A program made the translations under genes and the position numbers. Below the pieces are notes generated by a model. That model made no database searches and was not told where the DNA came from. It worked only from the letters and a program-made list of their open reading frames with translations. From positions 717,800 to 781,799 of the forward strand of contig OY282441.1 of the NCBI GenBank assembly GCA_958296105.1: a stretch of DNA of 64,000 nt, in the 5' to 3' direction. The DNA comes from an uncultured Dehalococcoidia bacterium (GTDB taxonomy: Bacteria > Chloroflexota > Dehalococcoidia > Lucifugimonadales > UBA1123). How positions within the stretch are numbered: the stretch's first letter is position 1; each line of letters starts with the position of its first letter. Shown in pieces: positions 16,030 to 24,932 of the stretch.

Positions 16030-17040
16030 ATGACTACGAAGGTACGCGCGCAGACGCAGGCGGACGAGTACGACCTGCTGACTGAGATGTATCCGCCCAA
16101 GGACGGCATTCCCGCGCCGGATGGTATGCACCAAGAACCACACTTCCACCGCATTTCCGATTTCTTCAGGAGGTTCTTCCGCTCCAGAAGCGACGTACTC
16201 GTCACTGTGGACAACTTCGTGTACTACGAGGAGGGCAGCCCAAACGTCAAGCTCTCTCCGGACATAATGGTCGCGTTCGACATAGACATCGAAGACATCA
16301 TGCAAGTCGACTCCTACCTGCTCTGGCGCGTGGGCAAGCCGCCGGACTTCGTGCTGGAAGTGGCATCCAAGAGTACGTGGCGGCGAGACCTGCGCGAGAA
16401 GCGCGACATCTACGAGTGGATGCAGGTTCCGGAGTACTGCCGCCTGGATCCGACGGGCGGAGACTACTACGGGGAGCCGCTGGTGATCGAGACGCTGGTT
16501 GACGGGCGCTACCAACGCGCGGAGACGAGAGTCCGAGACGATGGGGTGACAATGTGGCGCAGTCGCGTTCTGAACCTGTGGCTGTACCAGATAGGCGGGC
16601 TGCTGTACATATACGACCCCGTGGAGGGGAGGGTTCTCACCACGTCGTTCGAGGAAGAGGACGCGCGCATAGAAGCCCAAGCCGAGCGTGATCAGGCGCA
16701 GAGCGAGCGGGATCAGGCACGGGACGCACGGGATCAGGCGCAGATCGCGCGTGATCAGGCGCAGATCAAGCGCAATCAGGCCGAGGTCGCGCGCAATCAG
16801 GCACAGGACGCCCGCAATCAGGCCGAGGTCGAACGCAATCAGGCACAGGCCGAGACCGAACAGGCGCAGATCGAGCGTGATCAGGCACAGGCCGAGACCG
16901 AGCAGGCACAGATCGAGACCGAGGTCGAACGTCAGGCGCGGCTGCGCGCGGAGTCCGAGCGGGATGCCGAGACGCAGGCGCGGCTGCGCGCCGAGGCGGA
17001 GATCGCCAGGCTGAGACGCCTGCTCGATCCACAACAGTAG
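16030..17040 (+). CDS. Uma2-family (DUF820) nuclease-fold protein with long coiled-coil tail
   Basis: The N-terminal 190 residues have the PD-(D/E)xK-like Uma2 fold: KLSPDIMVAFD, then PPDFVLEVASKSTWRRDLREK and YEWMQVPEYCRLDP. From about residue 215 to the end runs a seven-residue repeat (RDQAQIA, RNQAEVA, EQAQIE types), a long helical coiled coil rich in Gln, Ala and Arg. Uma2 proteins are widespread in Chloroflexi and Cyanobacteria, yet their role is not settled. A TTG at 16018 is in frame, but the ATG at 16030 has GGAG at a suitable distance. Confidence 0.8.
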   Translation: MTTKVRAQTQADEYDLLTEMYPPKDGIPAPDGMHQEPHFHRISDFFRRFFRSRSDVLVTVDNFVYYEEGSPNVKLSPDIMVAFDIDIEDIMQVDSYLLWRVGKPPDFVLEVASKSTWRRDLREKRDIYEWMQVPEYCRLDPTGGDYYGEPLVIETLVDGRYQRAETRVRDDGVTMWRSRVLNLWLYQIGGLLYIYDPVEGRVLTTSFEEEDARIEAQAERDQAQSERDQARDARDQAQIARDQAQIKRNQAEVARNQAQDARNQAEVERNQAQAETEQAQIERDQAQAETEQAQIETEVERQARLRAESERDAETQARLRAEAEIARLRRLLDPQQ

Positions 17041-17171
17041 TGTGACGCAGGCTGTCCACGCGCGCCGTTCCAGTGAGGGCCGAGCCAGAGGCTCGCACAC
17101 AGTATCGGCGTCATCTCAGGTGGAAGCAGCCGAAGTCTTGACAGTTCAGACAGAAGTTTCCGAGGCGAGTT

Positions 17172-18755
17172 ATGTTCGACGTGATAATTTCGGGTGGAAC
17201 GGTTGTGGATGGCAGCGGCAGGCGCAGATTCCGAGCGGACGTTGGCGTGGGTGATGACCGGATCGAAGCGCTCGGCGATCTGTCGGGCGTCGATGCCAGA
17301 AGGGTGGTGAACGCGACGGGTCTTATGGTATGTCCCGGATTCATAGACACTCACGCGCACTCGGACGGCGTTCTGCTGCTCGATCCTCAGCACGCCAACG
17401 GGCTGCGACAGGGAATTACCACCGAGATACTGGGGCAGGACGGGCTGAGCTACGCGCCGATGTCCGCCGAGAACTACCGCACATATCGACGATACCTGTC
17501 CGGCATTCTTGGCGAGCCGCCGGAGGATCTGGACATGTCGAGCGTGGGGGCGTTCAGGTCGCACTACGACGGCAAGGTGTCGATCAACACCGCGTACAAT
17601 ATCGCGCACGGCGCGATACGGCTGGAGTGCGTCGGCTTCAGGGACGTTCCTCTGCGCGGCGATGCGCTCGCCAAAGCTCTCGACCTGGTTCGGCAGGGTA
17701 TGGAAGAGGGCGCGGTGGGCTTCGCGACGGGCATGTCGTACCACCCGAACGCATGGAGCGACACGGACGAGCTGGTTGCGATCTGCGAGGTGGTTGCCGA
17801 ATACGGCGGGGTCTATACGACGCATCTGCGCGACGTGAACACGGACAGGGGCTTCGGCGGGGGCGGCGTTCCGGAGGCGCTGGAGATCGGGCGACGGGCG
17901 GGCGTGAAAGTCCACTTCTCCCACTACCGCACCGACGCCTCCAACGCCGGGCAGGTGTCGGAGAGGATGGAGCTGATAGACGAGGCGAAGGCGCAGGGTG
18001 TGGACTGTACCCTAGAGCTGTACCCCTACCCCACCGGAAGCTCGTTTCCGCTGAGCTTCCTGCCAAGCGCGGACCATGAGGGCGGACCGGACGAGATCAT
18101 GCGCAGGCTGAGCGACAGGCGGAGACGTCCCAGACTGGTCAGGGAGCTGAAGGCGAATCCGCGCCGCACACTGCAAGACGCGGTTCTCACCTACATGAAG
18201 GTGAACAAGGAGCTGGAAGGCATGAGCCTGCCCGACGTGGCAAGACAGCGCGGCGACGAGGACGTGGCGGAGACGCTGCTCGACCTTCTTCTGGAGGAGG
18301 ATGGGCAGATATGCTACCGCGGCGCGCCGCCGGACAGTGTTCGCGTGTGGGAGCAGATCAGCAGGGACGCGATGGAGTTCCTGGCAAGGCCCGATTTCAT
18401 GGTGGGGAGCGACGCTATCCCGATAGGCTCGATGCCTCATCCGAGAGCCTACGGCTGCTTCCCGAGATTCCTCGGGCGGCTTCGCAGGAAGCATCCGATC
18501 ATCAGCCTAGAGCAGACGGTTCAGCGCATGACGGACAACGCGGCGCAGAGGTTCGGGCTGACGGACAGGGGGCGCATAGAGCGCGGGCGCTATGCGGACA
18601 TCGTGGTCTTCGACGCCGAGCGCGTTATCGACACCGCGACCTACGACGATCCGGTGCAGTTTCCGACGGGCATCCCGTTCGTGCTGGTGAACGGGCAGGT
18701 GGCGGTGGACAGCGAGCGATGCACGGGGGCGATGGCGGGGCGGGCGGTGCCGTAG
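17172..18755 (+). CDS. D-aminoacylase/N-acyl-D-amino-acid deacylase-like amidohydrolase
   Basis: The 527-residue amidohydrolase starts FDVIISGGTVVDGSG and carries the first metal motif GFIDTHAHSDG. Later come YTTHLRD, VHFSHYRTD and a late aspartate in MVGSDAIPIG; the beta-sandwich part returns at the C terminus (RGRIERGRYADIVVFD). This matches the D-aminoacylase/dihydroorotase-like group, which hydrolyses N-acyl-D-amino acids or related amides. No cysteine motif specific for one substrate is evident. It has no clear ribosome site; the ATG at 17172 is chosen because the family N terminus begins right there. Confidence 0.85.
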   Translation: MFDVIISGGTVVDGSGRRRFRADVGVGDDRIEALGDLSGVDARRVVNATGLMVCPGFIDTHAHSDGVLLLDPQHANGLRQGITTEILGQDGLSYAPMSAENYRTYRRYLSGILGEPPEDLDMSSVGAFRSHYDGKVSINTAYNIAHGAIRLECVGFRDVPLRGDALAKALDLVRQGMEEGAVGFATGMSYHPNAWSDTDELVAICEVVAEYGGVYTTHLRDVNTDRGFGGGGVPEALEIGRRAGVKVHFSHYRTDASNAGQVSERMELIDEAKAQGVDCTLELYPYPTGSSFPLSFLPSADHEGGPDEIMRRLSDRRRRPRLVRELKANPRRTLQDAVLTYMKVNKELEGMSLPDVARQRGDEDVAETLLDLLLEEDGQICYRGAPPDSVRVWEQISRDAMEFLARPDFMVGSDAIPIGSMPHPRAYGCFPRFLGRLRRKHPIISLEQTVQRMTDNAAQRFGLTDRGRIERGRYADIVVFDAERVIDTATYDDPVQFPTGIPFVLVNGQVAVDSERCTGAMAGRAVP

Positions 18756-18863
18756 AGAGAGGGTAAAAGGGAAACAGGTCGACGGATGTATCGGCTACTC
18801 GCCAATATCCCGGATGTCTGACACCTGATACTCAACATCGCCTTGACATCGTTCTAAAAGGAG

Positions 18864-18890
18864 ACGAGGGAGCAGTCCATACTCCCTCGT
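18864..18890 (-). terminator. Predicted hairpin terminator for the minus-strand small gene
   Basis: ACGAGGGAG (18864-18872) and CTCCCTCGT (18882-18890) are a perfect inverted repeat with a 9-base loop. On the minus strand it is followed by CTCCTTTTAG, so it can terminate the gene ending at 18921. Confidence 0.5.
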
Positions 18891-18920
18891 TGTGATGTGA
18901 ATGTTGTTGATGAGTTCCGA

Positions 18921-19184
18921 TTAGGGGTAGTTGCGGTTGAGTGTGCCCCAAGGGTAAGTTGGACTAGTCGGTGGATCATAGGCCGGCTTAGGGTCAGGCT
19001 TGAGCAGATTATTCAACGGGGGGAGCGGATTGTACTGTAGGTTCCTATAAGGGTCTCGGCTGTACCGGTCAAACGCGCGCTCATTGCGATAAAGGCTGTC
19101 TGCCGCCTGATATGGGCTTAGTGGGTGTGTGATCGGTAGCTGTTGCAGTCGAAGGATCTCATGACCCGTCAATGGGAAGTGCAT
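18921..19184 (-). CDS. Small Pro/Tyr/Asn-rich hypothetical protein
   Basis: This open frame of 87 residues begins at an ATG with AAGGAG eight bases upstream. It reads HFPLTGHEILRLQQLPITHP, then a tail with many Pro, Tyr and Asn (NPLPPLNNLLKPDPKPAYDPP). I recognise no family. It is divergent from the 19350 gene, and both lie in DNA of clearly lower GC content than the rest, which suggests joint acquisition. Confidence 0.5.
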   Translation of the reverse strand: MHFPLTGHEILRLQQLPITHPLSPYQAADSLYRNERAFDRYSRDPYRNLQYNPLPPLNNLLKPDPKPAYDPPTSPTYPWGTLNRNYP

Positions 19185-19291
19185 TTGTTTACTCCTTAGC
19201 TGAAGTAGTGTTGCGATTCTGAAAAGAGTATCGGACCAATTAATACCTCGTAAACAGGGTTGAGCAGAAACAAGCCTGAAGTCCTGCGCAT

Positions 19292-19323
19292 CTGCCAGAT
19301 ACGCACTCTTACGCATCTGGCAG
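19292..19323 (+). promoter_or_regulatory. Inverted repeat in the divergent promoter region
   Basis: CTGCCAGAT (19292-19300) and ATCTGGCAG (19315-19323) form a perfect 9-base inverted repeat between two divergent genes. The position, about 30 bases upstream of a gene with an HTH-like N terminus, suggests an operator or a hairpin. Confidence 0.45.
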
Positions 19324-19349
19324 AGATTGAATCAATAGTAGCATGAGAG

Positions 19350-20309
19350 ATGGGCACAATGAGCTGCAGCACTCTTAAGGAACTCATAGATACAACAACA
19401 GGAACTCTGCATGTCACTCGTGAGAGCTTTGCCCAAGACATCTTGAACATCAGCCGTGACACCATCCGCAACTGGGAGAGGAACGAGAATGTCACTCGAA
19501 GTCCCAGAGCCCGGTACAACTTCAATATGTTCAGAGCGTTCATGGAACATCCATATGATCGACTCGGAGAACTTCACGGAACATCCGGTATCTCAAGGGA
19601 GTCCTGTGACCTAATTACATCACATTACAATGACTGGTTGAAGCATTATAATCAGTCAGCACCTTATCAGAACGACAATGGCGAGAAATCTCGACTGCCA
19701 CACTTGAAATCGAGCAACATGTTCGCCAAGTTGCTCCGTTGGAAAGATGGATCCAAGTCGTCTGTTCCCTTCGAGACCAAGAAGGTAGGTATGGGCGACT
19801 ACGAAGAAGACCTAGATATATTCGACGAAGCCATCCTATATCGCCACGACGTGCTTGATGGTCCAAGTAATTTGAGTCTCAGGATCGAATTGATCTCCAG
19901 CGGGCTGATCGAGATGATAACCGTTGGTCGAGTACAGCACGGGCTGAATGTAGAGACGTACAGAAACAGCAGAGGGCGTGTCGCTCCACTAAACTTCAAA
20001 GTAAACCCTAGCTGGTCAGAAATTATCTACTCACTCAGAATCTTCAACGGATTTCAACGTGGATTCGAGAACATTGCCATAAAGCAGTTCAACGACTCCA
20101 CTGTGGACAGAATGGGCATCACTATGGATTTCAGATCGGTATTTGTGTGTACTCAATTTGACCAGAGGCCAGTGGCGCATCACATACTTTTTGATGGACA
20201 TAGCAATGAGATCCCTGCGCATCGCTCAGAAGACTCTACTCTGTGGCATACCGAATACACAACTCCTGCTCCCAACTCTCGTATAAGGTTGTCTTGGTTG
20301 CTGAAGTAA
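19350..20309 (+). CDS. Hypothetical protein with HTH-like N terminus, low-GC codon use
   Basis: The 319-residue protein begins with a possible XRE-type helix-turn-helix (SFAQDILNISRDTIRNWERNE, residues about 26-46). The rest shows no motif I recognise; it is rich in Asn, Asp, Phe and Arg and has no membrane segments. Codon use contrasts with the GC-rich neighbours, indicating horizontal transfer. ATGs at 19350 and 19359 are both possible. A 9-base inverted repeat lies directly upstream and would fit self-regulation. Confidence 0.6.
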   Translation: MGTMSCSTLKELIDTTTGTLHVTRESFAQDILNISRDTIRNWERNENVTRSPRARYNFNMFRAFMEHPYDRLGELHGTSGISRESCDLITSHYNDWLKHYNQSAPYQNDNGEKSRLPHLKSSNMFAKLLRWKDGSKSSVPFETKKVGMGDYEEDLDIFDEAILYRHDVLDGPSNLSLRIELISSGLIEMITVGRVQHGLNVETYRNSRGRVAPLNFKVNPSWSEIIYSLRIFNGFQRGFENIAIKQFNDSTVDRMGITMDFRSVFVCTQFDQRPVAHHILFDGHSNEIPAHRSEDSTLWHTEYTTPAPNSRIRLSWLLK

Positions 20310-20469
20310 GCGCGCTGACTCGCGCAGATATCGATTCTCAGGGTCAGGTGACAGCTTGTGGATCCATATCAAGCAGGGCTGTGAGTGAAGACCGAACGAC
20401 CCTAAGAGAGGCTCAGACGGAGCTTTTCCAATTTTCCCAAGTCTGATCGAGTCGCTGCTCGCCGGGGGT

Positions 20470-21174
20470 GTGGTGCTTCTCGGATCCACGGTGCTTTCGG
20501 CTATCGGGTTCGGCATCGGGATGACGACCATTCCGGCGCTGCTGTTCATGTTCGATCCGCAGACGGTTGTTGTAGTGGTCAACACCGTCTCGCTGGCGAT
20601 CTTCGGGCTGATAGTCTACAGGAGCCGGGAGGAGCTGCCGTTTCGTCAGGTCTTGCCCTGGGCGATCAGCGGGCTGGCTGCCGTTCCCGTCGGGGTGCTG
20701 GCGCTGAGGGACACTGACGCCGCGCTGCTCAAGATCGCCATTACGACGGTGACCATAGCGCTCACGCTGTTCGTAGCCTCGAACGTCAAGGCTCCGGTTC
20801 CGCGCGGGCTGGTTCCGGGGCTGATCGTGGGCTTCATCGTCTCGGTGACGCTCAACGCGCTCGGCATAGGCGGCCCTATCATGGCGCTCTACGTGTTCGC
20901 GCAGCGCTGGACAAGGGACGGGGCGCGCGGGGCGCTGGCGCTGTATTTCCTGTTCGTGGAGGCGGCGGGGGTGGCGGGATACGGCGCGGCGGGTCTGCTG
21001 ACGGGAGAGCGCGTCTCGCTCATCCTGGTCGTAATCGCGCCTGCGATGCTCGGGTTCTGGCTAGGGTCGCATCTGGCGAGTCGAATGAACGACGTGGTCT
21101 TTAGGCGCGCCACGGTGGCGGCTATCCTCGTCATGTGCGCCATGTCGCTGGCGCGGGAGCTGTCTGGGCTTTGA
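20470..21174 (+). CDS. TauE/SafE-family sulfite/anion exporter, 5' end uncertain
   Basis: The protein shows the TauE/SafE pattern of two homologous halves: SAIGFGIGMTTIPALLFMF and a later LNALGIGGPIMALYVFAQRW, with about eight hydrophobic segments over 234 residues. Such proteins export sulfite, sulfoacetate or related anions. The GTG at 20470 lies within the first membrane helix. Upstream codons (FPSLIESLLAGG) look coding but contain no ATG, so the true start may be a rare codon or may have been lost where the low-GC insert joins. Confidence 0.75.
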   Translation: MVLLGSTVLSAIGFGIGMTTIPALLFMFDPQTVVVVVNTVSLAIFGLIVYRSREELPFRQVLPWAISGLAAVPVGVLALRDTDAALLKIAITTVTIALTLFVASNVKAPVPRGLVPGLIVGFIVSVTLNALGIGGPIMALYVFAQRWTRDGARGALALYFLFVEAAGVAGYGAAGLLTGERVSLILVVIAPAMLGFWLGSHLASRMNDVVFRRATVAAILVMCAMSLARELSGL

Positions 21175-21177
21175 GCC

Positions 21178-21206
21178 TTGCTCACGGGGGCGGGTGAATC
21201 TACAAT
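21178..21206 (+). promoter_or_regulatory. Possible promoter of enolase-superfamily gene 2
   Basis: TTGCTC (21178-21183), a 17-base spacer and TACAAT (21201-21206) lie about 50 bases upstream of the start at 21257. The -35 match is weak. Confidence 0.4.
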
Positions 21207-21256
21207 CGGCTGGCAAGCGGCGGCGGGCGGGCGAATATCCGAAACGGGAGGGACAC

Positions 21257-22396
21257 ATGAAGATCACGAAGGTCGAAGCCATTGGCGTGAGCAGGTATCT
21301 GTACGCCAAGATACACACGGACGAGGGTATCACGGGCATCGGGGAGTCGGGCGCGTGGGGATACCTAGAGGCGTCGAAGTCGGCGATAGAACTGTTCGGG
21401 CGCTATCTGGTCGGGAAAGACCCTCTGCGAATCGAGCATCACTGGCAGTACATGTACCGCTACTCGCACTTTCGGGGGGCGGCGATCATGGGCGCGCTGA
21501 GTGCGCTGGACATCGCCATGTGGGACATCGCGGGCAAGCATTTCGGAGCGCCAACCTACCAGCTGCTGGGAGGCAAGACGCGGGACAAGGCGCGGGTCTA
21601 TTATCACGTGTTCGGAGACACGCGGGAGACGCTGGTTCAAGGGGTGAAGGACGCGAAGGCGATGGGGTTCACGGCGGTCGGACACCTGACGCCGTTCTTG
21701 GACGAGGATCGGGACGTCCCCTACTTCAAGACGCACGTGAACAAGATAAAGGAAGCGATCGAGGCGGTGGGGATGTACCGCGACGCCGTTGGGGACGACG
21801 TGGATCTGTGCATCGAGATTCACAGGCGGCTGACGCCGGCGGAGGCGATCGCGCTGGCGCGGGGAATCGAGCGGTTCTACCCGTTCTTCTACGAGGATCC
21901 GATTCTGCCCGAGAACTTCGACGCGATGGAGCTGGTCGCGCAGCACATCAACATCCCGATAGCGACCGGGGAGCGGCTGCACACGATCCACGAGTTCGAG
22001 ATGCTGCTGAAGCGCGGCGCGGTGCAGTACGTTCGGCCAGACGTGTGCATGGTCGGGGGGATCACGCACGCGAAGAAGATAGCGGCGCTGGCGGAGGCGA
22101 ACTACGTGGGCGTAGTGCCGCACAATCCGCTGAGTCCGGTCAGCACCGCCGCCTGTTTGCAGATCGCGGCGTGCATACCGAACTTCGCGCTCCAAGAGTA
22201 CCCGACGGGCGAGGGGGAGCCGCCGAAGTCGGAGATCGTGAAGTCGGCGGTGAGGGAAGAGAACGGCTACCTCATCATTCCGGACGCTCCGGGAATCGGT
22301 GTCGAGCTTGCCGAAGACGCGGCCGAAAGGCATCCATTCACCCCTCGCGTGGTCTCGACGCGGCTGCATGAGGATGGGTCGGTGATCGATCAGTAG
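21257..22396 (+). CDS. Enolase-superfamily enzyme 2, galactonate dehydratase-like
   Basis: The 379-residue protein has the capping domain (MKITKVEAIGVSRYLYAKI, DEGITGIGE) and a barrel with CIEIHRRL, FFYEDPI and IATGERLHT at the metal strands. VRPDVCMVGGITHAKKIA and VVPHNPLSPVSTAA follow, as in D-galactonate dehydratase-type members. The usual KxK or KxD segment of strand two reads AVGHLTPFLDED, so no lysine stands there, and catalysis would have to differ. The start at 21257 is preceded by CGGGAGGG. It lies alone between TauE and an Eis-like gene. Confidence 0.85.
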   Translation: MKITKVEAIGVSRYLYAKIHTDEGITGIGESGAWGYLEASKSAIELFGRYLVGKDPLRIEHHWQYMYRYSHFRGAAIMGALSALDIAMWDIAGKHFGAPTYQLLGGKTRDKARVYYHVFGDTRETLVQGVKDAKAMGFTAVGHLTPFLDEDRDVPYFKTHVNKIKEAIEAVGMYRDAVGDDVDLCIEIHRRLTPAEAIALARGIERFYPFFYEDPILPENFDAMELVAQHINIPIATGERLHTIHEFEMLLKRGAVQYVRPDVCMVGGITHAKKIAALAEANYVGVVPHNPLSPVSTAACLQIAACIPNFALQEYPTGEGEPPKSEIVKSAVREENGYLIIPDAPGIGVELAEDAAERHPFTPRVVSTRLHEDGSVIDQ

Positions 22397-22547
22397 GCGG
22401 CTCACCCTCTTCCCAACCCTCTTCCATCGAGGGAGAGGGGGCTTGTTGGCTGACCCAACACATCGGGGGCTAGGGGGCTGGCTGGCCAGTTCTGTTTGAC
22501 AGGATGAGTTGAATTTAGCTCTGAAAATTCAGTAGGCTGAGTTCACT
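22397..22547 (+). repeat. Intergenic REP-like palindromic repeat
   Basis: ACCCTCTTCCATCGAGGGAGAGGGGGCTTGTTGG-type sequence (palindromic core near 22418-22440) followed by a TTGGCTGACC tail also found near 23895. No gene is present; a TTGACA at 22496 lacks a good -10. Confidence 0.6.
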
Positions 22548-23741
22548 ATGGATATTGAAATCAGGACGATCAGCGCGGACGAGTTCGGGCGCTGGGAGGC
22601 GGCGGGAACGCGGGCGTTCGGGGCGCACGCTACTGATGAGGCGATCGAGCTGGCTCGGTCGTTCGCGGAGATCGACAGGACTTTTGCAGGGTTCGACGGC
22701 GGCATCGTGGGGACGACCACCACGCGCACGTCCGCGATTACGATACCGGGCGGGTGGGCGAAGCTCGGATTCGTGGACGGCGTGACTGTTCTGCCAACGC
22801 ACCGGCGACGCGGGATAATGACTCGGATGATGGGCGCGCAGCTCTGCCAGATGCGCGAGCGGGGCGAGCCGCTGGCGGCTTTGAGCGCGTCCGAAAGCCT
22901 CATCTACGAGCGGTTCGGGTTCGGGATAGCCACATGGGCGGATTCGTGGAAGATACCGCGCGTCCACGCCGCGCTCGAGATCGCGCCAGATGCTGGCGGC
23001 CGCGCGGAGTTCGTCAGCGACTGCGAGGCTCGGGCGGAGTGGCCGAATCTGCACGCGAGGGTTCGAGGCGACCGGGTGGGGATGGTTCACTACGACAGCG
23101 CCTACTGGGGGGCCGCGCTGTGGGACGCCGAGTATCAGCGTCGGGGGGCGTCTGGGTTCTTCCACGTCGCCTACAGGCGCGGCGGACGGGTAGCGGGTCT
23201 GGTTTCATACCGTATTCGTGAGCGGACGGTTCTGGCGGTGTTCCTGCTCGGAGAGGACGCGGAGGTGGAGGCGGAGCTGTGGCGGTACTGCTTCGGGATA
23301 GATCTCATGTCGGAGATACACGGGTTCAATCAGCCTACGGACGATCCCCTGCCCTGGCGTCTGAAAGACCCGCGCCGTCTCGAAAGATCGAAGAGCGATC
23401 ACATGTGGCTGAGGCTGGTGGACGTTCGGGCGGCGCTCGAAGCGCGGCGTTACGCGGAGCGCGGGGACATCTCGTTTCGCGTCCATGATCGCTTCTGCGC
23501 GTGGAACGACGGGGTTTACATGCTCGAAGGCGGGCCATTCGGCGCAGTCTGCAAGCCGGGGGGTATGAATTCAGTCGATATAGAGCTTGGCGTGTCCGAC
23601 CTTGCGGCGGCGTACCTGGGTGGAGTCTCGTTCTCCACGCTGGCGCGCGCCGGACGGGTGAAAGAGCTCACGACAGGGGCGCTGGACGTGGCCGATCGCC
23701 TGTTCAGAACGGAGCGTCAGCCGTGGTCGATGGAGCTGTAG
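22548..23741 (+). CDS. Eis-like GNAT acetyltransferase with SCP2-type C-terminal domain
   Basis: The 397-residue protein has an N-terminal GNAT domain (DGVTVLPTHRRRGIMTRMMGAQL with the acetyl-CoA loop at about residues 85-95, YERFGFG nearby), a second degenerate GNAT domain and a C-terminal sterol-carrier-like domain ending SFSTLARAGRVKEL. This three-part layout is that of Eis/EF1021 acetyltransferases, which acetylate aminoglycosides or lysines. Physiological substrate unknown. The start follows the sequence GTTCACTATGG without a strong ribosome site. Confidence 0.85.
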   Translation: MDIEIRTISADEFGRWEAAGTRAFGAHATDEAIELARSFAEIDRTFAGFDGGIVGTTTTRTSAITIPGGWAKLGFVDGVTVLPTHRRRGIMTRMMGAQLCQMRERGEPLAALSASESLIYERFGFGIATWADSWKIPRVHAALEIAPDAGGRAEFVSDCEARAEWPNLHARVRGDRVGMVHYDSAYWGAALWDAEYQRRGASGFFHVAYRRGGRVAGLVSYRIRERTVLAVFLLGEDAEVEAELWRYCFGIDLMSEIHGFNQPTDDPLPWRLKDPRRLERSKSDHMWLRLVDVRAALEARRYAERGDISFRVHDRFCAWNDGVYMLEGGPFGAVCKPGGMNSVDIELGVSDLAAAYLGGVSFSTLARAGRVKELTTGALDVADRLFRTERQPWSMEL

Positions 23742-23777
23742 CTTTCCATATCCGGCGACGATCGCGCTCCGAAAAGG

Positions 23778-23960
23778 GGCATCACCCTCACCCCAGCCTC
23801 TCCCTTATAAGGAGAGGGGGGCTCGTTGGATGACCAACTCATCTAGGGAGTGGGGGTTTGTTGGCTGGCTAACCCGTCTAGGAAGAGGGGGCTTGTTGGC
23901 TGACCAACTCTCATCTAGGGAGAGGGGGCTTCAGCGTCCGCCCAAACTGATACAGCATCG
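23778..23960 (+). repeat. REP-like palindromic repeats between eis-like gene and rplY
   Basis: CCAGCCTCTCCCTTATAAGGAGAGGGGG and two further GGAGAGGGGG cores with GTTGGCTGACCAACT tails. The final ACTGATACAGCATCG (about 23945) is also at the end of the array near 10818, showing one mobile or expanding repeat family. Longer open frames here are repeat-derived. Confidence 0.65.
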
Positions 23961-24082
23961 ACGCTGTTGGCTTCCTACCAGCGGCTGGGGGGCGTGTGCT
24001 AGAATCCTCGACAGGATGGTTTTGAGAGAATGGCCGCCAACTCGCAGATCGGGTTGGGGCAAGCGCTGGAGGAGACGCCCGT

Positions 24083-24739
24083 ATGGATGTACAAACGCTC
24101 AAGCTGGATCGCCGTGTCGTGACCGGCAAGAAGGTGCGACAGCTAAGACGTCAGGGTGTCACTCCCGTGCATCTGTACGGGGCGGCTATCGAACCGGAGA
24201 ACCTTCAGGTGGACGACCGCACTCTGACAAGGCTGCTGACGCAGGTCGGGTCGAACATTCCCGTCTCGGTCGAGTTCGAAGACCAAGAGATGGAGAACAT
24301 CTGCTTTGTGCGCGAGGTGCAGCGTCACCCGGTGACCGACGCTGTGATTCATGTCGATTTCCTGCGCGTGGATATCTCCCAGACCATCAGCGCAGAGGTG
24401 CCTCTGGCGCTGACCGGCACGTCGCCGGCGGTGACGCAGATGGCAGGCACGCTCCTGCAAAGTGTCCAGTCGCTTTCGATCGAAGCTCTCCCGATGAACA
24501 TGCCCGAGGAGGTTCCGGTTGACGTCTCGGTACTGGTCGATTTCGATACGCCGCTGCTGGTGAGAGATATCGAAGTTCCAGGCAATGTTACGGTGCTCAA
24601 CGACCCCGACGAGGCGATCGTTCGCGTGGCTCCGCCGAGACTGGAAGTGGAGCTGTTCGACGAGGAAGAAGGCGGCGAAGAAGGTGCTGCGCCGGAGGGC
24701 GTCGAGGGGGGCGAGGAGTCTTCCGTCGAGCAGGGTTAG
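24083..24739 (+). CDS. rplY: 50S ribosomal protein L25/general stress protein Ctc
   Basis: The 218-residue protein has the L25 5S-rRNA-binding domain (TLKLDRRVVTGKKVRQLRRQG, VPVHLYG-like VTPVHLYGAAIE) and the TL5/Ctc C-terminal beta domain (ADVISQ-like VDISQTISAEVPLALTG, EALPMNMPEEVPVDVS). It ends in a Glu/Gly-rich acidic tail (EEEGGEEG), common in longer Ctc forms. It binds 5S rRNA in the large ribosomal subunit. GGAGGAG precedes the ATG. Confidence 0.93.
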   Translation: MDVQTLKLDRRVVTGKKVRQLRRQGVTPVHLYGAAIEPENLQVDDRTLTRLLTQVGSNIPVSVEFEDQEMENICFVREVQRHPVTDAVIHVDFLRVDISQTISAEVPLALTGTSPAVTQMAGTLLQSVQSLSIEALPMNMPEEVPVDVSVLVDFDTPLLVRDIEVPGNVTVLNDPDEAIVRVAPPRLEVELFDEEEGGEEGAAPEGVEGGEESSVEQG

Positions 24740-24775
24740 CGGCTTGCGCTGTTTCCGGATGGGATGGTCGCCCTC

Positions 24776-24925
24776 TCCTGCTTCGCCCTCCCCCGCCGAG
24801 GGAGAGGGGATGGCTCGCGGAACGGTCTATCCGTCATTTCCAAGGGGATCACCTCACCCTCACCCTCTCCCATCAAGGGAGAGGGGATGGCTCGCGGAAC
24901 GGTCTATCCGTCATATTCAAGGGGG
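24776..24925 (+). repeat. Two tandem REP-like units after rplY
   Basis: GAGGGAGAGGGGATGGCTCG and AAGGGAGAGGGGATGGCTCG, each followed by CGGAACGGTCTATCCGTCAT, lie about 67 bases apart. The same tail recurs near 26928-26955. They lie between convergent genes and could also act as transcription terminators. Confidence 0.7.
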
Positions 24926-24932
24926 CGCTGTG

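Noticed and set aside
23830-24522. Open frame of 230 codons overlapping the L25 gene start
   Set aside because: It begins in REP-like repeats and runs out of frame through the clear ribosomal protein gene.
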